Source of the DNA: JAZKBN01 sp040388605
Lineage (GTDB): Bacteria; Bacteroidota; Bacteroidia; Cytophagales; Flexibacteraceae
Length of the DNA: 64,000 nt
Assembly (NCBI GenBank): GCA_040388605.1
Contig: JAZKBN010000031.1
Coordinates: 1-64,000 of the forward strand
Direction of reading: 5' to 3'
A program made the position numbers and the translations under genes. This document shows positions 7,265 through 15,874 of this stretch, piece after piece (within the stretch, counting starts at the first letter, position 1; every line of letters starts with the position of its first letter). The notes beneath the pieces are model-generated. The model was not told where the DNA came from and did not search any database. It saw only the letters and a list, made by a program, of their open reading frames with translations.

Positions 7265-7336
7265 TTGGAAAACCAATAGCATTATTACGTTTCGGGCATT
7301 GGGAACTGTCGGGCGGGCGTAAGGCCCGAGTCCGCC
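7265..7336 (+). repeat. 72-bp direct repeat, copy 2
   Basis: Second copy, 133 bases downstream of the first, beginning TTGGAAAACCAATAGCA. Its end merges into the palindromic cluster at 7330-7409. Confidence 0.75.
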
Positions 7337-7381
7337 AAAGGCGGACGGCTCGGCATTATCACGCCCGAAACGTGATAATGC
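7330..7381. repeat. Two adjacent perfect hairpins
   Basis: GTCCGCC-AAA-GGCGGAC (7330-7346) and GCATTATCACG-CCCGAAA-CGTGATAATGC (7353-7381, 11 bp perfect). The second reuses in inverted form the CATTATtACGTTTCGGGC word of the upstream direct repeat. Tight loops and GC-rich first stem are REP-like. Confidence 0.75.
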
Positions 7382-7424
7382 GCAAGCCCTCGCGGCGTTT
7401 GAGCGAGGGTGCCTAAATACGCAC
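7382..7424 (+). repeat. Copy 2 of the 44-bp intergenic repeat
   Basis: Second copy of the element at 5198-5241. Here it includes a 7-bp perfect hairpin, CCCTCGC (7387-7393) with GCGAGGG (7403-7409). The rest of the gap to 7531 shows nothing further. Confidence 0.7.
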
Positions 7425-7531
7425 CTTAGCAATATACTACAACCATTAAGGCCAACCACAGAGATAAACCCACAAAAAAATAAAAACCAAAAAGCAATAT
7501 TTGGGGTTATAAATCGGTATACCGAAGTAAG

Positions 7532-7539
7532 TACCTTTG
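7532..7539 (+). promoter_or_regulatory. Candidate -7 element TACCTTTG
   Basis: Exact match to TAnnTTTG, 37 bases before the start of the gene at 7577. No convincing -33 box. Confidence 0.45.
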
Positions 7540-7576
7540 GCATCAGTAAAATCACTAAGAAAATTCATAATAATAC

Positions 7577-8110
7577 ATGTTAAGCGCCGCCGATATATAT
7601 AATGAAATAAACAGATCGGCTTTGGCCTCTTTCCCGGGTTCGGCGCGTGTTTGGGTTTACCAGGCAGATACTGCTTTAAGCCCGGCTGCTGTTGCCGAGC
7701 TCGACAACAGGCTTTCCGCCTTCTGTGCCGGCTGGCAGAGCCATGGCACGCCTCTGTCGGCTGCGCATGTTATTTTACACAATACATTTATACTGCTTGC
7801 CGTTGATCAGGAAATGGCCGGCGCCAGCGGCTGCAGTATCGACAAATCGGTACAGGTATTGCGCGAGGCGGAACAGGCCCTGGCAACACCTTTGCTCAGC
7901 CGAGATAAAGTGGCTTTTCTTACGAACGGCGAAATAAAAAGCTTCCCGCTTTCCGGCATTAAAAAAGCAGTGTCTGCCGGTGAAATTACCGCCGACAGCC
8001 TGCTGTTTAACAACATGGTTACTGATTTGCAGACCCTCAGAAATGAATGGCTTCCCGAAGCCGGCAAAACCTGGGCGGCAAGGCATTTCAGGGTATCGGT
8101 AAACGCTTAG
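7577..8110 (+). CDS. Conserved Bacteroidota protein often mislabelled ABC transporter ATPase
   Basis: 177 residues without Walker A, signature or Walker B motifs. It contains the run VWVYQADTALSPAAVAEL, W-x-SHGTPLSAAHVIL, FILLAVDQEMAGASGCSIDK and a C-terminal FNNMVTDLQTLRNEWLPEAG. I recall this series, especially WxxHGxxLxA and SGCSIDxSV, from a conserved Bacteroidota family of unknown function that is sometimes called an ABC transporter ATPase without sequence support. Cytosolic, no membrane segment. Function unknown; it appears as a single gene. Confidence 0.75.
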   Translation: MLSAADIYNEINRSALASFPGSARVWVYQADTALSPAAVAELDNRLSAFCAGWQSHGTPLSAAHVILHNTFILLAVDQEMAGASGCSIDKSVQVLREAEQALATPLLSRDKVAFLTNGEIKSFPLSGIKKAVSAGEITADSLLFNNMVTDLQTLRNEWLPEAGKTWAARHFRVSVNA

Positions 8111-8391
8111 TGTAAGTGCCGGCCGCTATGGGCTTAGTAAACAGTATTTTGAGCGAAGATATTTTTAAGCATAGATATGCATATATAAATTGCATTCTGC
8201 CGGCTCAAAATGCTGAAAGGCTGCAATATATAAACCAACGCAAAATACCTGCTGTGTGAACAGGGGGGCGCATTTTGCAACATAATTTATTTGCCTTTTC
8301 CGTGGTGTAATAATTTTAATTACATTGCGCGGGCAAAACCCGTTCGTATCGGCTTTTTTTTCCAACGCAACCAGAAAATTACGGTTCAGCA

Positions 8392-10347
8392 ATGAAATCA
8401 AACACATTCAGTAAATACATTCTTTTATCGGCCTCACTGCTGACGGCTGCGGGCTGCAACAGCCCCAAGGCTCTTACCAAGAAAGCCGACGCCGAATTTT
8501 TCAGCAAAGGTGAATACGCCAAGGCCGCTGACATGTACAAAGACGTCCTGAAAACAGGCAAGGGCAACAACGGTTACCTGAACGGTCAAATTGGTGAGGC
8601 TTTGCGCATGACCAATCGCCAGGATTCTGCCGCTCCTTTTTATAAAGCAGCCATAGATGCAGGTTATAAGCCTGATTCAGTTGCTTTTGCTTATGCTGAA
8701 GCTTTAAAATCTGCCGGACAGTGGGATGCCGCCGCCGAGCAGTTTAACGCATACGCAGCCTCAGGAACAGACCCTAAGCGTGTAAAGCGTGCTAAAAAAG
8801 AAGTAGAAAACATTGCTGCTGCTAAGGCAATTCCGGGTAAGTTCACCCACTTCGAAGTAAGCAACGCTGCTGCCCTGAACACCACGGCTGCTGATTTTTC
8901 GCCCGTGTTCCACGGCACCGAACTTTACTTCACATCAGGCCGCAACGGTGTTCGCTATACCGGCGACAACACCGAGCTGCTTGACCTGTGGCAATTTAAA
9001 TTCGACGATGCCGACCCTACCATTGGTACCGCCAGCGCATTGCCTAAAAACCTGAATCCTGACGGCGTTCACAATGCCAGCGCCACCATTACCAAAGATG
9101 GTAAAACAATGGTGTTCGCACGCAGCGGAAACGGAACCCGCAAGAGCTTCCAGGAAACAGACCTGTACATAAGCCGCTTTAAAGACGGCAAATGGTCTGA
9201 TGCCGAAGCCCTTACAGCAGTTAACAGCCCTTCTGCATGGGATGCCTGCCCTTCATTCTCACCCGACGGCAAATCTTTATACTTTGCATCTAACCGCCCC
9301 GGCGGACAAGGCGGCATTGATATTTACCGCGCTCAGCAAGACCAAAACGGCCGCTGGAGCAAAGTAACCAACATGGGCGAGCCTATCAACACCACCGGCG
9401 ACGATATGTTCCCTTCTATTTCCGACGACGGAAAACTATACTTCTCTTCTGACGGACACCCGGGCCTTGGCAACCTTGACCTTATGGTGGCTGCCCGTGA
9501 TAAGGATACCAAGAAAGTTACTGTTGAGAACCTGGGCGTGCCCATTAACTCTTCAGCCGACGATTTCGGTATTACCTTTAAAAATGCCGTTGAAGGTTAT
9601 TTCAGCAGCAACCGCGCAGGCGGAAAAGGACAGGACGATATTTACTACTTCAAGAATACCAAAGACGAGCTTAAAGTTGTTAAGTTCAACCTGCACGGTA
9701 TTACCAAGGAGCGTGAAGATGATGGTACTGTAAAAATTCTTTCAGGCACTAAAGTGAAGCTTGTAGACGAAAAAGGCACTACAGTATCTGAAGTTGAATC
9801 AGATGCCGAAGGTAAATTCGAGTTCCCTTTAGCCATGCAAAAAAACTACACCCTGTTGGCTGAAAAACCACAGTTCTACACCAAGCGTGAGGCTTATACC
9901 ACTTTCGGCAAGCAGCCGAATAACGAGGACCTGCACCAGAAAGAAACTACCATTGACCTGGAGCACACCCTTACCCTTGATAAAATTCACCTGGAGAAAA
10001 CCATCGTAATGGATAACATCTATTACGATTACAACAAGGCCGATATCAAGGATACTGCCGCCATGGAGCTTGACAAGCTTGTTACGCTCATGAACGACAA
10101 CCCTAAAATACACATAGAGCTTAGCTCACACACCGACAGCCGTGGTAAAGACGAGTACAACATGAACCTTTCACAGCGTCGTGCGCAGAGCGCAGTAGAT
10201 TACATTGTGAGCAAGGGGATTGATGTAAGCCGTATTACTGCCAAGGGCTACGGCAAAACCAAGCCTATCATTGAAAACGCCATGACCGAGGAAGACTTCC
10301 AGAAAAACCGCCGTACCGAGTTCAAGGTGGTTAAAATGGGCGAGTAA
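8392..10347 (+). CDS. PorE-like lipoprotein: TPR, PD40 propeller, CRD, OmpA C-terminal domain
   Basis: A 651-residue outer-membrane lipoprotein (lipobox LLTAAGC at residues 17-22). Order of domains: TPR-like helices (about 30-140), a WD40/PD40 beta-propeller with repeated SFSPDGKSLYFASNRPGG-type blades (about 160-420), a carboxypeptidase-regulatory-like strand domain (about 430-500) and an OmpA peptidoglycan-binding domain (about 535-650) with ELSSHTDSRG and NLSQRRAQSAVDY. This is the architecture of PorE of the type IX secretion system, which anchors the machine to peptidoglycan. Bacteroidota usually carry several such paralogues, so the T9SS role is inferred. A strong terminator follows immediately. 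Confidence 0.8.
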   Translation: MKSNTFSKYILLSASLLTAAGCNSPKALTKKADAEFFSKGEYAKAADMYKDVLKTGKGNNGYLNGQIGEALRMTNRQDSAAPFYKAAIDAGYKPDSVAFAYAEALKSAGQWDAAAEQFNAYAASGTDPKRVKRAKKEVENIAAAKAIPGKFTHFEVSNAAALNTTAADFSPVFHGTELYFTSGRNGVRYTGDNTELLDLWQFKFDDADPTIGTASALPKNLNPDGVHNASATITKDGKTMVFARSGNGTRKSFQETDLYISRFKDGKWSDAEALTAVNSPSAWDACPSFSPDGKSLYFASNRPGGQGGIDIYRAQQDQNGRWSKVTNMGEPINTTGDDMFPSISDDGKLYFSSDGHPGLGNLDLMVAARDKDTKKVTVENLGVPINSSADDFGITFKNAVEGYFSSNRAGGKGQDDIYYFKNTKDELKVVKFNLHGITKEREDDGTVKILSGTKVKLVDEKGTTVSEVESDAEGKFEFPLAMQKNYTLLAEKPQFYTKREAYTTFGKQPNNEDLHQKETTIDLEHTLTLDKIHLEKTIVMDNIYYDYNKADIKDTAAMELDKLVTLMNDNPKIHIELSSHTDSRGKDEYNMNLSQRRAQSAVDYIVSKGIDVSRITAKGYGKTKPIIENAMTEEDFQKNRRTEFKVVKMGE

Positions 10348-10370
10348 TCCCTGTCTCAAAATAATACGAT

Positions 10371-10406
10371 AAAAAATGCCGCACCGGGAACGGGGCGGCA
10401 TTTTTT
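10371..10406 (+). terminator. Intrinsic terminator after the PorE-like gene
   Basis: AAAAAATGCCGC pairs perfectly with GCGGCATTTTTT (12 bp), ending in a T-run. Confidence 0.9.
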
Positions 10407-10583
10407 ATTGGGGGAAGAGGGAAGACTTTTATTGCGTGAAATCAATTAGATCGGCAATTGCAGATTTCTGTCAGTTAGTTATATCGCTCTGCATTTCTTA
10501 TCCAGGCAGATATTGTTCAGCAAAGCCAATGGAGTTCAGTTTTAATATTACGAATGGTGCCGGGCCTGTAACCTGGAATGTTC

Positions 10584-11450
10584 CTATACGAGCTCTGCGT
10601 ATATAATATTCATGCTTAAAATCCTGTTACCCGGAATGGTATAGAAATTTCCATGAACCGGTTTTAAAATCGGCCGGGCACCGGTATTGGGCTGAGCATT
10701 TCGGTTTTTGCGTGCTTTACTTCCCGTCATTATCTCATTCTGCTTCAATTGCTCTTTCCTGTACACATTCTCCAATGTAATGTATGCAAGCTCCTTTTTA
10801 TCCGGCAAAATATCAAACTGAAAAAGTTCGCCTACATAGGCAACTGTACCTCCGCTTTCTTCCAAAATGCATGCTTCCACAATTATAGCTATTGGGGCAT
10901 TTTTTATACTGCTGTCAAAATATGAACCTGTGAACAGGTGATAGTAAATGTTCTCTCCGATTAGCCAATTCACTGAATTGGGGTATGCAGGCACTGCATC
11001 CATTAGTTTTTGAGAGAAATAAAAGCTAAAAAACGATCCTGTAAGTGTGTACATCAGGAACCAAAGCACATTGGTTTGCATTGCTGAATTGGTAAAAACC
11101 GTTGTCACGCTGCTGTTACCGGAGAATATGCCTAACAGAAGTTTGAAGTTAATTTCAAGATCGGGATGCAGGCAAGTTGAATTCAGATAACGGAATATAA
11201 TTTGTAAAGCACCAAGGGCAATAAAATGGTAAAGCACCGCAACAATTGAAAACAGAAACAGGGTTTCTGTTACGTTCATTTTGTTAAGTACATTAATCAG
11301 GTTCTTGCGAACAGATTCCGCGTAGAACAGGTTTGTTCCGGGCTTTGCCTGAAAATAGGGTTTTGAAAAGCGTGTTGTTAATCCCAGTCGAAAAAACAAG
11401 GAAGGAAGGAGTAACAGCAATATTATAACTGCACCGAATGCAATGGTCAT
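10584..11450 (-). CDS. Membrane protein of unknown function with cytosolic C-terminal domain
   Basis: 288 residues. The N-terminal 150 hold about four hydrophobic segments: FGAVIILLLLLPSLFF, LFLFSIVAVLYHFIALGALQ, a stretch around LLLGIFSGNS, and NVLWFLMYTLTGSFFSFYF. The second half is soluble and strand-rich (IAIIVEACILEESGGTVAYV, then ELAYITLENVYRKEQ, ending NRILSMNIIYAEL). That could be a small beta-barrel exposed in the cytosol. I do not recognise the family. Its start overlaps the stop of the gene at 11447 by four bases (ATGA), implying translational coupling. Base composition is lower in GC than the flanking housekeeping genes. Confidence 0.65.
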   Translation of the reverse strand: MTIAFGAVIILLLLLPSLFFRLGLTTRFSKPYFQAKPGTNLFYAESVRKNLINVLNKMNVTETLFLFSIVAVLYHFIALGALQIIFRYLNSTCLHPDLEINFKLLLGIFSGNSSVTTVFTNSAMQTNVLWFLMYTLTGSFFSFYFSQKLMDAVPAYPNSVNWLIGENIYYHLFTGSYFDSSIKNAPIAIIVEACILEESGGTVAYVGELFQFDILPDKKELAYITLENVYRKEQLKQNEIMTGSKARKNRNAQPNTGARPILKPVHGNFYTIPGNRILSMNIIYAELV

Positions 11451-11650
11451 TTTACCGGAGGCGGCCCGAATGGATACAGGCTTATTTTTAATTTCTCGCC
11501 CGTCTCAACGCTTTCGTCTGAATTGTTCTCAGCTTGGTTGTCAGTAATAACTATATAGCCCAAATCTTTATAAAAATTTTCAAAGAGTCTTTTAGCTCTT
11601 TTGGGGTCTTGCCTCAGCTTATATCCTTCAATACTGATTAGCGGTTCCAT
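11447..11650 (-). CDS. Small soluble protein coupled to a membrane protein
   Basis: 67 residues: a basic helical N-terminal part (GYKLRQDPKRAKRLFENFYK), a short hydrophobic strand DLGYIVITD, an acidic linker NSDESVETGE and a proline-rich end PFGPPPVK. No family recognised. It overlaps the downstream membrane protein by four bases and has its own well-formed promoter, so the two form an operon. The pairing of a tiny soluble protein with a membrane protein is reminiscent of toxin/immunity or two-gene defence modules, but nothing in the sequence proves this. Confidence 0.6.
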   Translation of the reverse strand: MEPLISIEGYKLRQDPKRAKRLFENFYKDLGYIVITDNQAENNSDESVETGEKLKISLYPFGPPPVK

Positions 11651-11679
11651 GCGAATTACTTTATACTGTTGAGCTAATA

Positions 11680-11711
11680 CAAAGATAATAATTATTTACA
11701 TGAGTTGTCAA
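11680..11711 (-). promoter_or_regulatory. Promoter of the 11650-10584 gene pair
   Basis: On the minus strand TTG (11711-11709), a 21-base spacer, then TATCTTTG (11687-11680). Both boxes match the Bacteroidota -33/-7 pattern. The start codon is 30 bases downstream. Confidence 0.65.
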
Positions 11712-11784
11712 TAGCCATACAGAATTGCTGGAAGCCATACCAAATCCTCAGTTTGGCTTCCTGCAATTTTGAAAAAATCATACC

Positions 11785-13059
11785 TTATATCTCCCCAAAC
11801 CCCGTATAAGCATGCAGCACCTCGGGCAGGCGAATGCGACCATCTTCGGTTTGGTTGTTTTCGAGCAGGGCGGCCACAATGCGGGGCAGTGCCAGGGCGC
11901 TGCCGTTGAGCGTATGCAGCAGCTGAGATTTTTTGTCGTCTGATTTCAGGCGCAGCTTCAGGCGGTTGGCCTGGAATGTTTCGAAATTGCTTACACTGCT
12001 TACTTCCAGCCAGCGTTTTTGGGCAGCGCTGTAAACTTCCATATCATAAGTAAGCGCCGAGCCGAAGCTCATATCGCCGCCGCAGAGGTGCAGTACACGG
12101 TAGGGCAATTCAAGCTTTTGCAGCAGGCCCTGTACGTGCAGGCTCATTTCTTCAAGAGCGGCGTAACTGTCGGCGGGCATTTCCACCCGTACAATTTCCA
12201 CCTTGTCGAACTGGTGCAGGCGGTTGAGGCCACGCACATGGGCTCCCCAGCTGCCTGCCTCGCGGCGGAAGCAGGGTGTATAACCGGCGTTCTTTACCGG
12301 CAAATCTGCCTCGCGCAGGAGCACATCACGGTAGATATTGGTAATGGGCACCTCGGCGGTAGGTATCAGGTACAGGTTGTCGGCGGCATCATGATACATT
12401 TGGCCTTCCTTATCGGGGAGCTGACCGGTGCCATAGGCGCTGTCGGCGTTAACGAGTATGGGGGGCTGTACCTCTATATAACCGGCCTTTGTGGCTTCAT
12501 CGAGGAAGAAGTTCACGAGTGCGCGCTGCAAACGTGCGCCTTTGCCTTTGTAAACCGGGAACCCGGCGGCGGCTATCTTATTGCCAAGCTCAAAATCTAT
12601 GATATCGAGCTTCTTAATAATCTCCCAATGGGGCAGTGCAGAATCGGGTAAGGTGGGTATGGCGCCCCATTCAAGGGCCACTTCATTTTCTTCCGGTGTA
12701 CGGCCTTCAGGAACGCTTTCATGCGGAAGGTTAGGCAATAATACCATCAGGGCATCGAGAGCGCCTGCGGCCTCGGCCATTTGGGTTTCAAGCTCTTTAA
12801 CGCTTTGCTTTTTTGCAGCTACCTCGGCACGAGCTGTTTCAGCCGATGCCTTGTCGCCCGATTTCATCAGCTTGCCTATCTCGTTACTTGCGGCATTTAT
12901 TTCGCTTTGTAATTGGTTCAAAGCAAGTTGTGCCTCACGGCGGCTGTCGTCGAGTTTTATAGCCTCATCTACCCTGGCTTCGGCATCCTTAAAATGTTTC
13001 TTTTGGAGGCCTTTAACGGTGAGTTCGCGGTTCTCGCGTATGGCTGAAATTTGGAGCAT
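11785..13059 (-). CDS. serS: Seryl-tRNA synthetase
   Basis: Charges tRNA-Ser. The N-terminal 110 residues form the tRNA-binding antiparallel coiled coil (KLDDSRREAQLALNQLQSEI, then AEVAAKKQSVKELE). The class II catalytic core follows with motif 2 FRREAGSWGAHVRGLNRLHQ, the CGGDMSFGSALTYDME segment and motif 3 HTLNGSALALPRIVAALLEN. The C-terminus is RLPEVLHAYTGFGEI. Length of 424 residues is normal. Motif 2 begins FRREAGSWG rather than FRSEAGSAG, a form I associate with Bacteroidota. It is transcribed alone, with the phosphatase gene 202 bases upstream. Confidence 0.96.
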   Translation of the reverse strand: MLQISAIRENRELTVKGLQKKHFKDAEARVDEAIKLDDSRREAQLALNQLQSEINAASNEIGKLMKSGDKASAETARAEVAAKKQSVKELETQMAEAAGALDALMVLLPNLPHESVPEGRTPEENEVALEWGAIPTLPDSALPHWEIIKKLDIIDFELGNKIAAAGFPVYKGKGARLQRALVNFFLDEATKAGYIEVQPPILVNADSAYGTGQLPDKEGQMYHDAADNLYLIPTAEVPITNIYRDVLLREADLPVKNAGYTPCFRREAGSWGAHVRGLNRLHQFDKVEIVRVEMPADSYAALEEMSLHVQGLLQKLELPYRVLHLCGGDMSFGSALTYDMEVYSAAQKRWLEVSSVSNFETFQANRLKLRLKSDDKKSQLLHTLNGSALALPRIVAALLENNQTEDGRIRLPEVLHAYTGFGEI

Positions 13060-13261
13060 GCGGGTGGTATTGCTTGTTAACGGGACCGCAAATTACGGTA
13101 AAAACCACGTGAAATGCATTGCCCTAAGCCGCTTTAAGGCAGGCATACCTAAATCCGGCTCAAAACGAAACCGGGTTATACAGGCATCTGCGTAATTAAA
13201 AAGCCAAATTCATTAAACGCAATACCACTGTGGCAGATAAAAATGCGCCGCAGCTTACTGT

Positions 13262-13882
13262 TTATGAATCATCGGAAGCCACGCTGTTGGCCAGCTCTAT
13301 GGTGCATGGCAGGCTGCCGTTATAAGACAGCACATAAAGGCAAAGGTTGCGATGCTCAAAGGTATCCATCATGCGCAGCGATACGCCTGTTAATGTACAA
13401 AGCAGCACCCGGATGGCACGGCCGTGCATACATACCAAAATGTTTTTTTCTTCGGGCCTGTTGAAAATAATATCGAGCACCAGGTTTTGGCGAATCACCA
13501 CATCTTCAGGGCTTTCGCCGCCGGGTACTCCTGCTTTGGTATCGCCGCGCTGCCAGCGACGAATTGCGCCATAAAAGGCTGCATCGCCCATGGGTGTACT
13601 GGCCCGGCCTTCGCTGTGGCCCCAGCTTATTTCGTTCAGTCCTGCGTATTGCTCCCAGGGAATGCCCCGATCAATAAAGCGTTTAACACTTTGATGGGTA
13701 CGTTTTAGAGCGCTGGTGTACACTTTATCGAAGGGCACATCGCGGTAACGTTTATAAAAGGCTTCAGCCTGCGCCTGCCCGGTTGCATTCAAATCGCTGT
13801 CGATACCGCTGCCCTGGATTACGCCCATGCGGTTTTGCTCGGTTTGCCCGTGGCGAATAAGGTAAATGGTCTTGGTGCTCAA
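13262..13882 (-). CDS. Histidine phosphatase family (phosphoglycerate-mutase-like) protein
   Basis: 206 residues with the catalytic RHG motif in IYLIRHGQTEQN (residues 6-17), LNATGQAQAEAF, YTSALKRTHQSV, an acidic EISWGHSEGR segment and the second histidine in LVCMHGRAIRVLL. These are the defining parts of the branch-2 histidine phosphatases. The substrate may be a sugar phosphate, alpha-ribazole phosphate or other; no cobalamin genes are nearby. The start must be TTG at 13882, because the first in-frame ATG falls after the RHG motif. Confidence 0.9.
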   Translation of the reverse strand: MSTKTIYLIRHGQTEQNRMGVIQGSGIDSDLNATGQAQAEAFYKRYRDVPFDKVYTSALKRTHQSVKRFIDRGIPWEQYAGLNEISWGHSEGRASTPMGDAAFYGAIRRWQRGDTKAGVPGGESPEDVVIRQNLVLDIIFNRPEEKNILVCMHGRAIRVLLCTLTGVSLRMMDTFEHRNLCLYVLSYNGSLPCTIELANSVASDDS

Positions 13883-14000
13883 ATTCTCAGGATAGCAGGT
13901 AAAATTCTTAAAAACCCCGGGTTTGGCCCCGGAACAGATGCAAGTTACAAAAACCCGATATAATTTTCATTTTCCTTATTTTTAATCAGTCTAATTAAGC

Positions 14001-14008
14001 TATATTTG
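14001..14008 (+). promoter_or_regulatory. -7 element TATATTTG for the iron/redox operon
   Basis: Exact TAnnTTTG match 60 bases before the porin-like gene. The AT-rich AATCAGTCTAATTAAGCT just upstream may contain a regulator site, but I cannot assign a Fur or other box. Confidence 0.55.
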
Positions 14009-14067
14009 CAGCGGAATTAAACAGGCTGCAAAACGCACAAAGCCAACAGAACACAACATCAACATAC

Positions 14068-15294
14068 ATGAAACAAATTTACTGTGTATTCATTATTGTC
14101 TTTTTCAGCCTGGGTGCAGCCTTTACAGCCGAAGCGCAAATTATTACCAAGGAAGACAGTCTGAACGCCGGCCTTACTCCTCAAAACAGCCCTACTGTGC
14201 TTTCAGGCTACGGTGAAGCCCGGTACAGTACCTTGCTGAACAACAATACCGCCAACCTGAACCTGACCCGCGTGGTAACTTTCTTCGGCCACAAATTTAA
14301 CCGCAACATATCTTTCTTCAGCGAAACCGAGCTGGAAGGCTCTAAGGTAGATGGCGGAGCAGGCGGAGAAATAAGTGTTGAGCAGGCTTTCCTGAAGCTG
14401 AACGTAAACCGTGAGCTGTACTTTACCGCCGGTCTTTTTATTCCGCGTATTGGTATAATCAATGAAAACCACCTGCCCACCACCTATAACGGTGTCGACA
14501 GGACATTTCTTGAGCAAACTTTAATTCCGGCCACCTGGCGTGAAATCGGGCTGGGCGTATATTGGTCGCCAACTTCTATACCGGGCCTTAACTTAAGCGG
14601 ATCATTGATGAACGGCCTTAATGCGGCAGGCTTTACCCCCGGTACCGGCCTGCGCGACGGCAGGTACGAAGGTCGCAATGCATCGGCGCGAAACCTGGCT
14701 GTTAATGCGGCAGTACTGTATTATACAGGTCCGTTCAGGTTACAGGCAAGCACCTATTACGGCGGCAGCGTTGGCGTAAGCAACGGCCATGCCGACAGCC
14801 TGCGGTTGCAGACCGGCACTTTCGGTACCCCGGTTTTACTGAACGAGGCAAACCTGCAATACCGCAAAAACGGCTTGGTTATTAAAGCCTTAGCCGCGCG
14901 CGTACATATTGCAGATGCCGGCAGCATTACCTCTGCATTTGCCAACAACGTGGCCCGTGAAAGCTACGGCTGGTATGCCGAAGCCGGATACGACCTGATG
15001 GAGCTCTTCAAAAAACCGAATCGCAACCTGACTGTTTTCACAAGGTACGAAGAGGTGAACATGCATGCCGAAATGCCTGTTGAAGGTGAAAAAGACCCCC
15101 AGTACAACAAAAAATACCTGGTTGTGGGCCTTACTTACAGTCCTGTGCAGGGTGTAACCCTGAAAGCCGATTTTGTGCAGGCGCAAAGCGGCACACCCAA
15201 CCCCAGGTTAATGAATAACCCTGCGGCTCGTGCGCTTGACCCATATTATACCAACCGCCGCATTGTGAATATTGGCATTGGCTACAGTTTTTAA
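14068..15294 (+). CDS. Outer-membrane porin-like beta-barrel protein
   Basis: 408 residues with a clear signal peptide (VFSLGAAFTAEAQ-type, cleavage after residue about 24). The mature part alternates aromatic and polar strands typical of 16-18-stranded phosphate-selective-porin-like barrels: SGYGEARYSTLL, TRVVTFFGHKFNRNISFFSE, AGLFIPRIGIINENH, REIGLGVYW, LAVNAAVLYY. It ends in IVNIGIGYSF with terminal phenylalanine as required for barrel insertion. It is the first gene of a run with a Rieske lipoprotein, imelysin and a di-haem cytochrome, so iron or anion passage across the outer membrane is a reasonable inference; the solute is unknown. Confidence 0.8.
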   Translation: MKQIYCVFIIVFFSLGAAFTAEAQIITKEDSLNAGLTPQNSPTVLSGYGEARYSTLLNNNTANLNLTRVVTFFGHKFNRNISFFSETELEGSKVDGGAGGEISVEQAFLKLNVNRELYFTAGLFIPRIGIINENHLPTTYNGVDRTFLEQTLIPATWREIGLGVYWSPTSIPGLNLSGSLMNGLNAAGFTPGTGLRDGRYEGRNASARNLAVNAAVLYYTGPFRLQASTYYGGSVGVSNGHADSLRLQTGTFGTPVLLNEANLQYRKNGLVIKALAARVHIADAGSITSAFANNVARESYGWYAEAGYDLMELFKKPNRNLTVFTRYEEVNMHAEMPVEGEKDPQYNKKYLVVGLTYSPVQGVTLKADFVQAQSGTPNPRLMNNPAARALDPYYTNRRIVNIGIGYSF

Positions 15295-15302
15295 GTATAT
15301 AT

Positions 15303-15328
15303 GTATCGGGATACAGGTTTCCTGATAC
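15303..15328 (+). other. Intercistronic stem-loop in the iron/redox operon
   Basis: GTATCGGGA pairs with TCCTGATAC (one G-U) across an 8-base loop between the porin-like and Rieske genes. No T-run, so more likely an mRNA-stability or attenuation element than a terminator. Confidence 0.45.
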
Positions 15329-15332
15329 TGAA

Positions 15333-15842
15333 ATGCTTAACAAAAACATAAAGCCAACCATGAACAATTTGAACGGGAATGAAATTGCGGTTAATACTGC
15401 CGAGTTGAAAGAACAAAACAGCCGCCGCGAGTTCCTGCGCAGCGCATGCGGAATATGCGGGCTTGCTATAGCCGCGCCTTCGTTGCTGCTGCTGCCGGGC
15501 TGCGCAAGCACAATGCCGGTATTTAAGGGCGCAACCCTTGATGCCCAAAAGCTGAAAGTTCCGGCATCGGCCTTTGCGAGCAATAATATGATGATAGTGC
15601 GCAACGGGCAGCTTGACTGGGATATTCTCCTGGTTAAAAACAGCGATAATTATAAGGCCCTGCAGCTGAAATGCACACACCGCGACCAGCCCCTGAGCGC
15701 CACAAGCACCCTGCTGCATTGCAATGAGCACGGCAGCGAGTTTGACCTCGAAGGTAAAGTTACCCACGGTCCGGCCCGCAATAACCTGCGCACCTACCCC
15801 GCTCTTCTTGAAAACGACACCATTATAATAACCGTAACCTAG
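15333..15842 (+). CDS. Rieske [2Fe-2S] lipoprotein
   Basis: 169 residues. The N-terminus combines a twin-arginine-like SRREFLRSA motif (30-38), a hydrophobic segment and the lipobox LLPGC (Cys57), so export in folded form and lipid anchoring are both possible. The cluster ligands are visible as C114-T-H116 and C130-N-E-H133, followed by GSEFDLEGKV and GPARNNLRTYP. This is a complete minimal Rieske fold. No cytochrome b or oxygenase partner is present, so it is not part of a bc complex. Its place between a porin-like gene and imelysin/DHOR genes suggests periplasmic electron transfer linked to iron handling (inference). Confidence 0.9.
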   Translation: MLNKNIKPTMNNLNGNEIAVNTAELKEQNSRREFLRSACGICGLAIAAPSLLLLPGCASTMPVFKGATLDAQKLKVPASAFASNNMMIVRNGQLDWDILLVKNSDNYKALQLKCTHRDQPLSATSTLLHCNEHGSEFDLEGKVTHGPARNNLRTYPALLENDTIIITVT

Positions 15843-15874
15843 CTCTTCGAACAATTTATTAACCCACAGCTATT

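Noticed and set aside
7046..7555. Long open frames across the repeat region
   Set aside because: Produced by the direct repeats and palindromes; translations are low-complexity and lack any domain.
7577..8110. ABC transporter ATPase label for this gene
   Set aside because: No Walker A, signature or Walker B motif is present.
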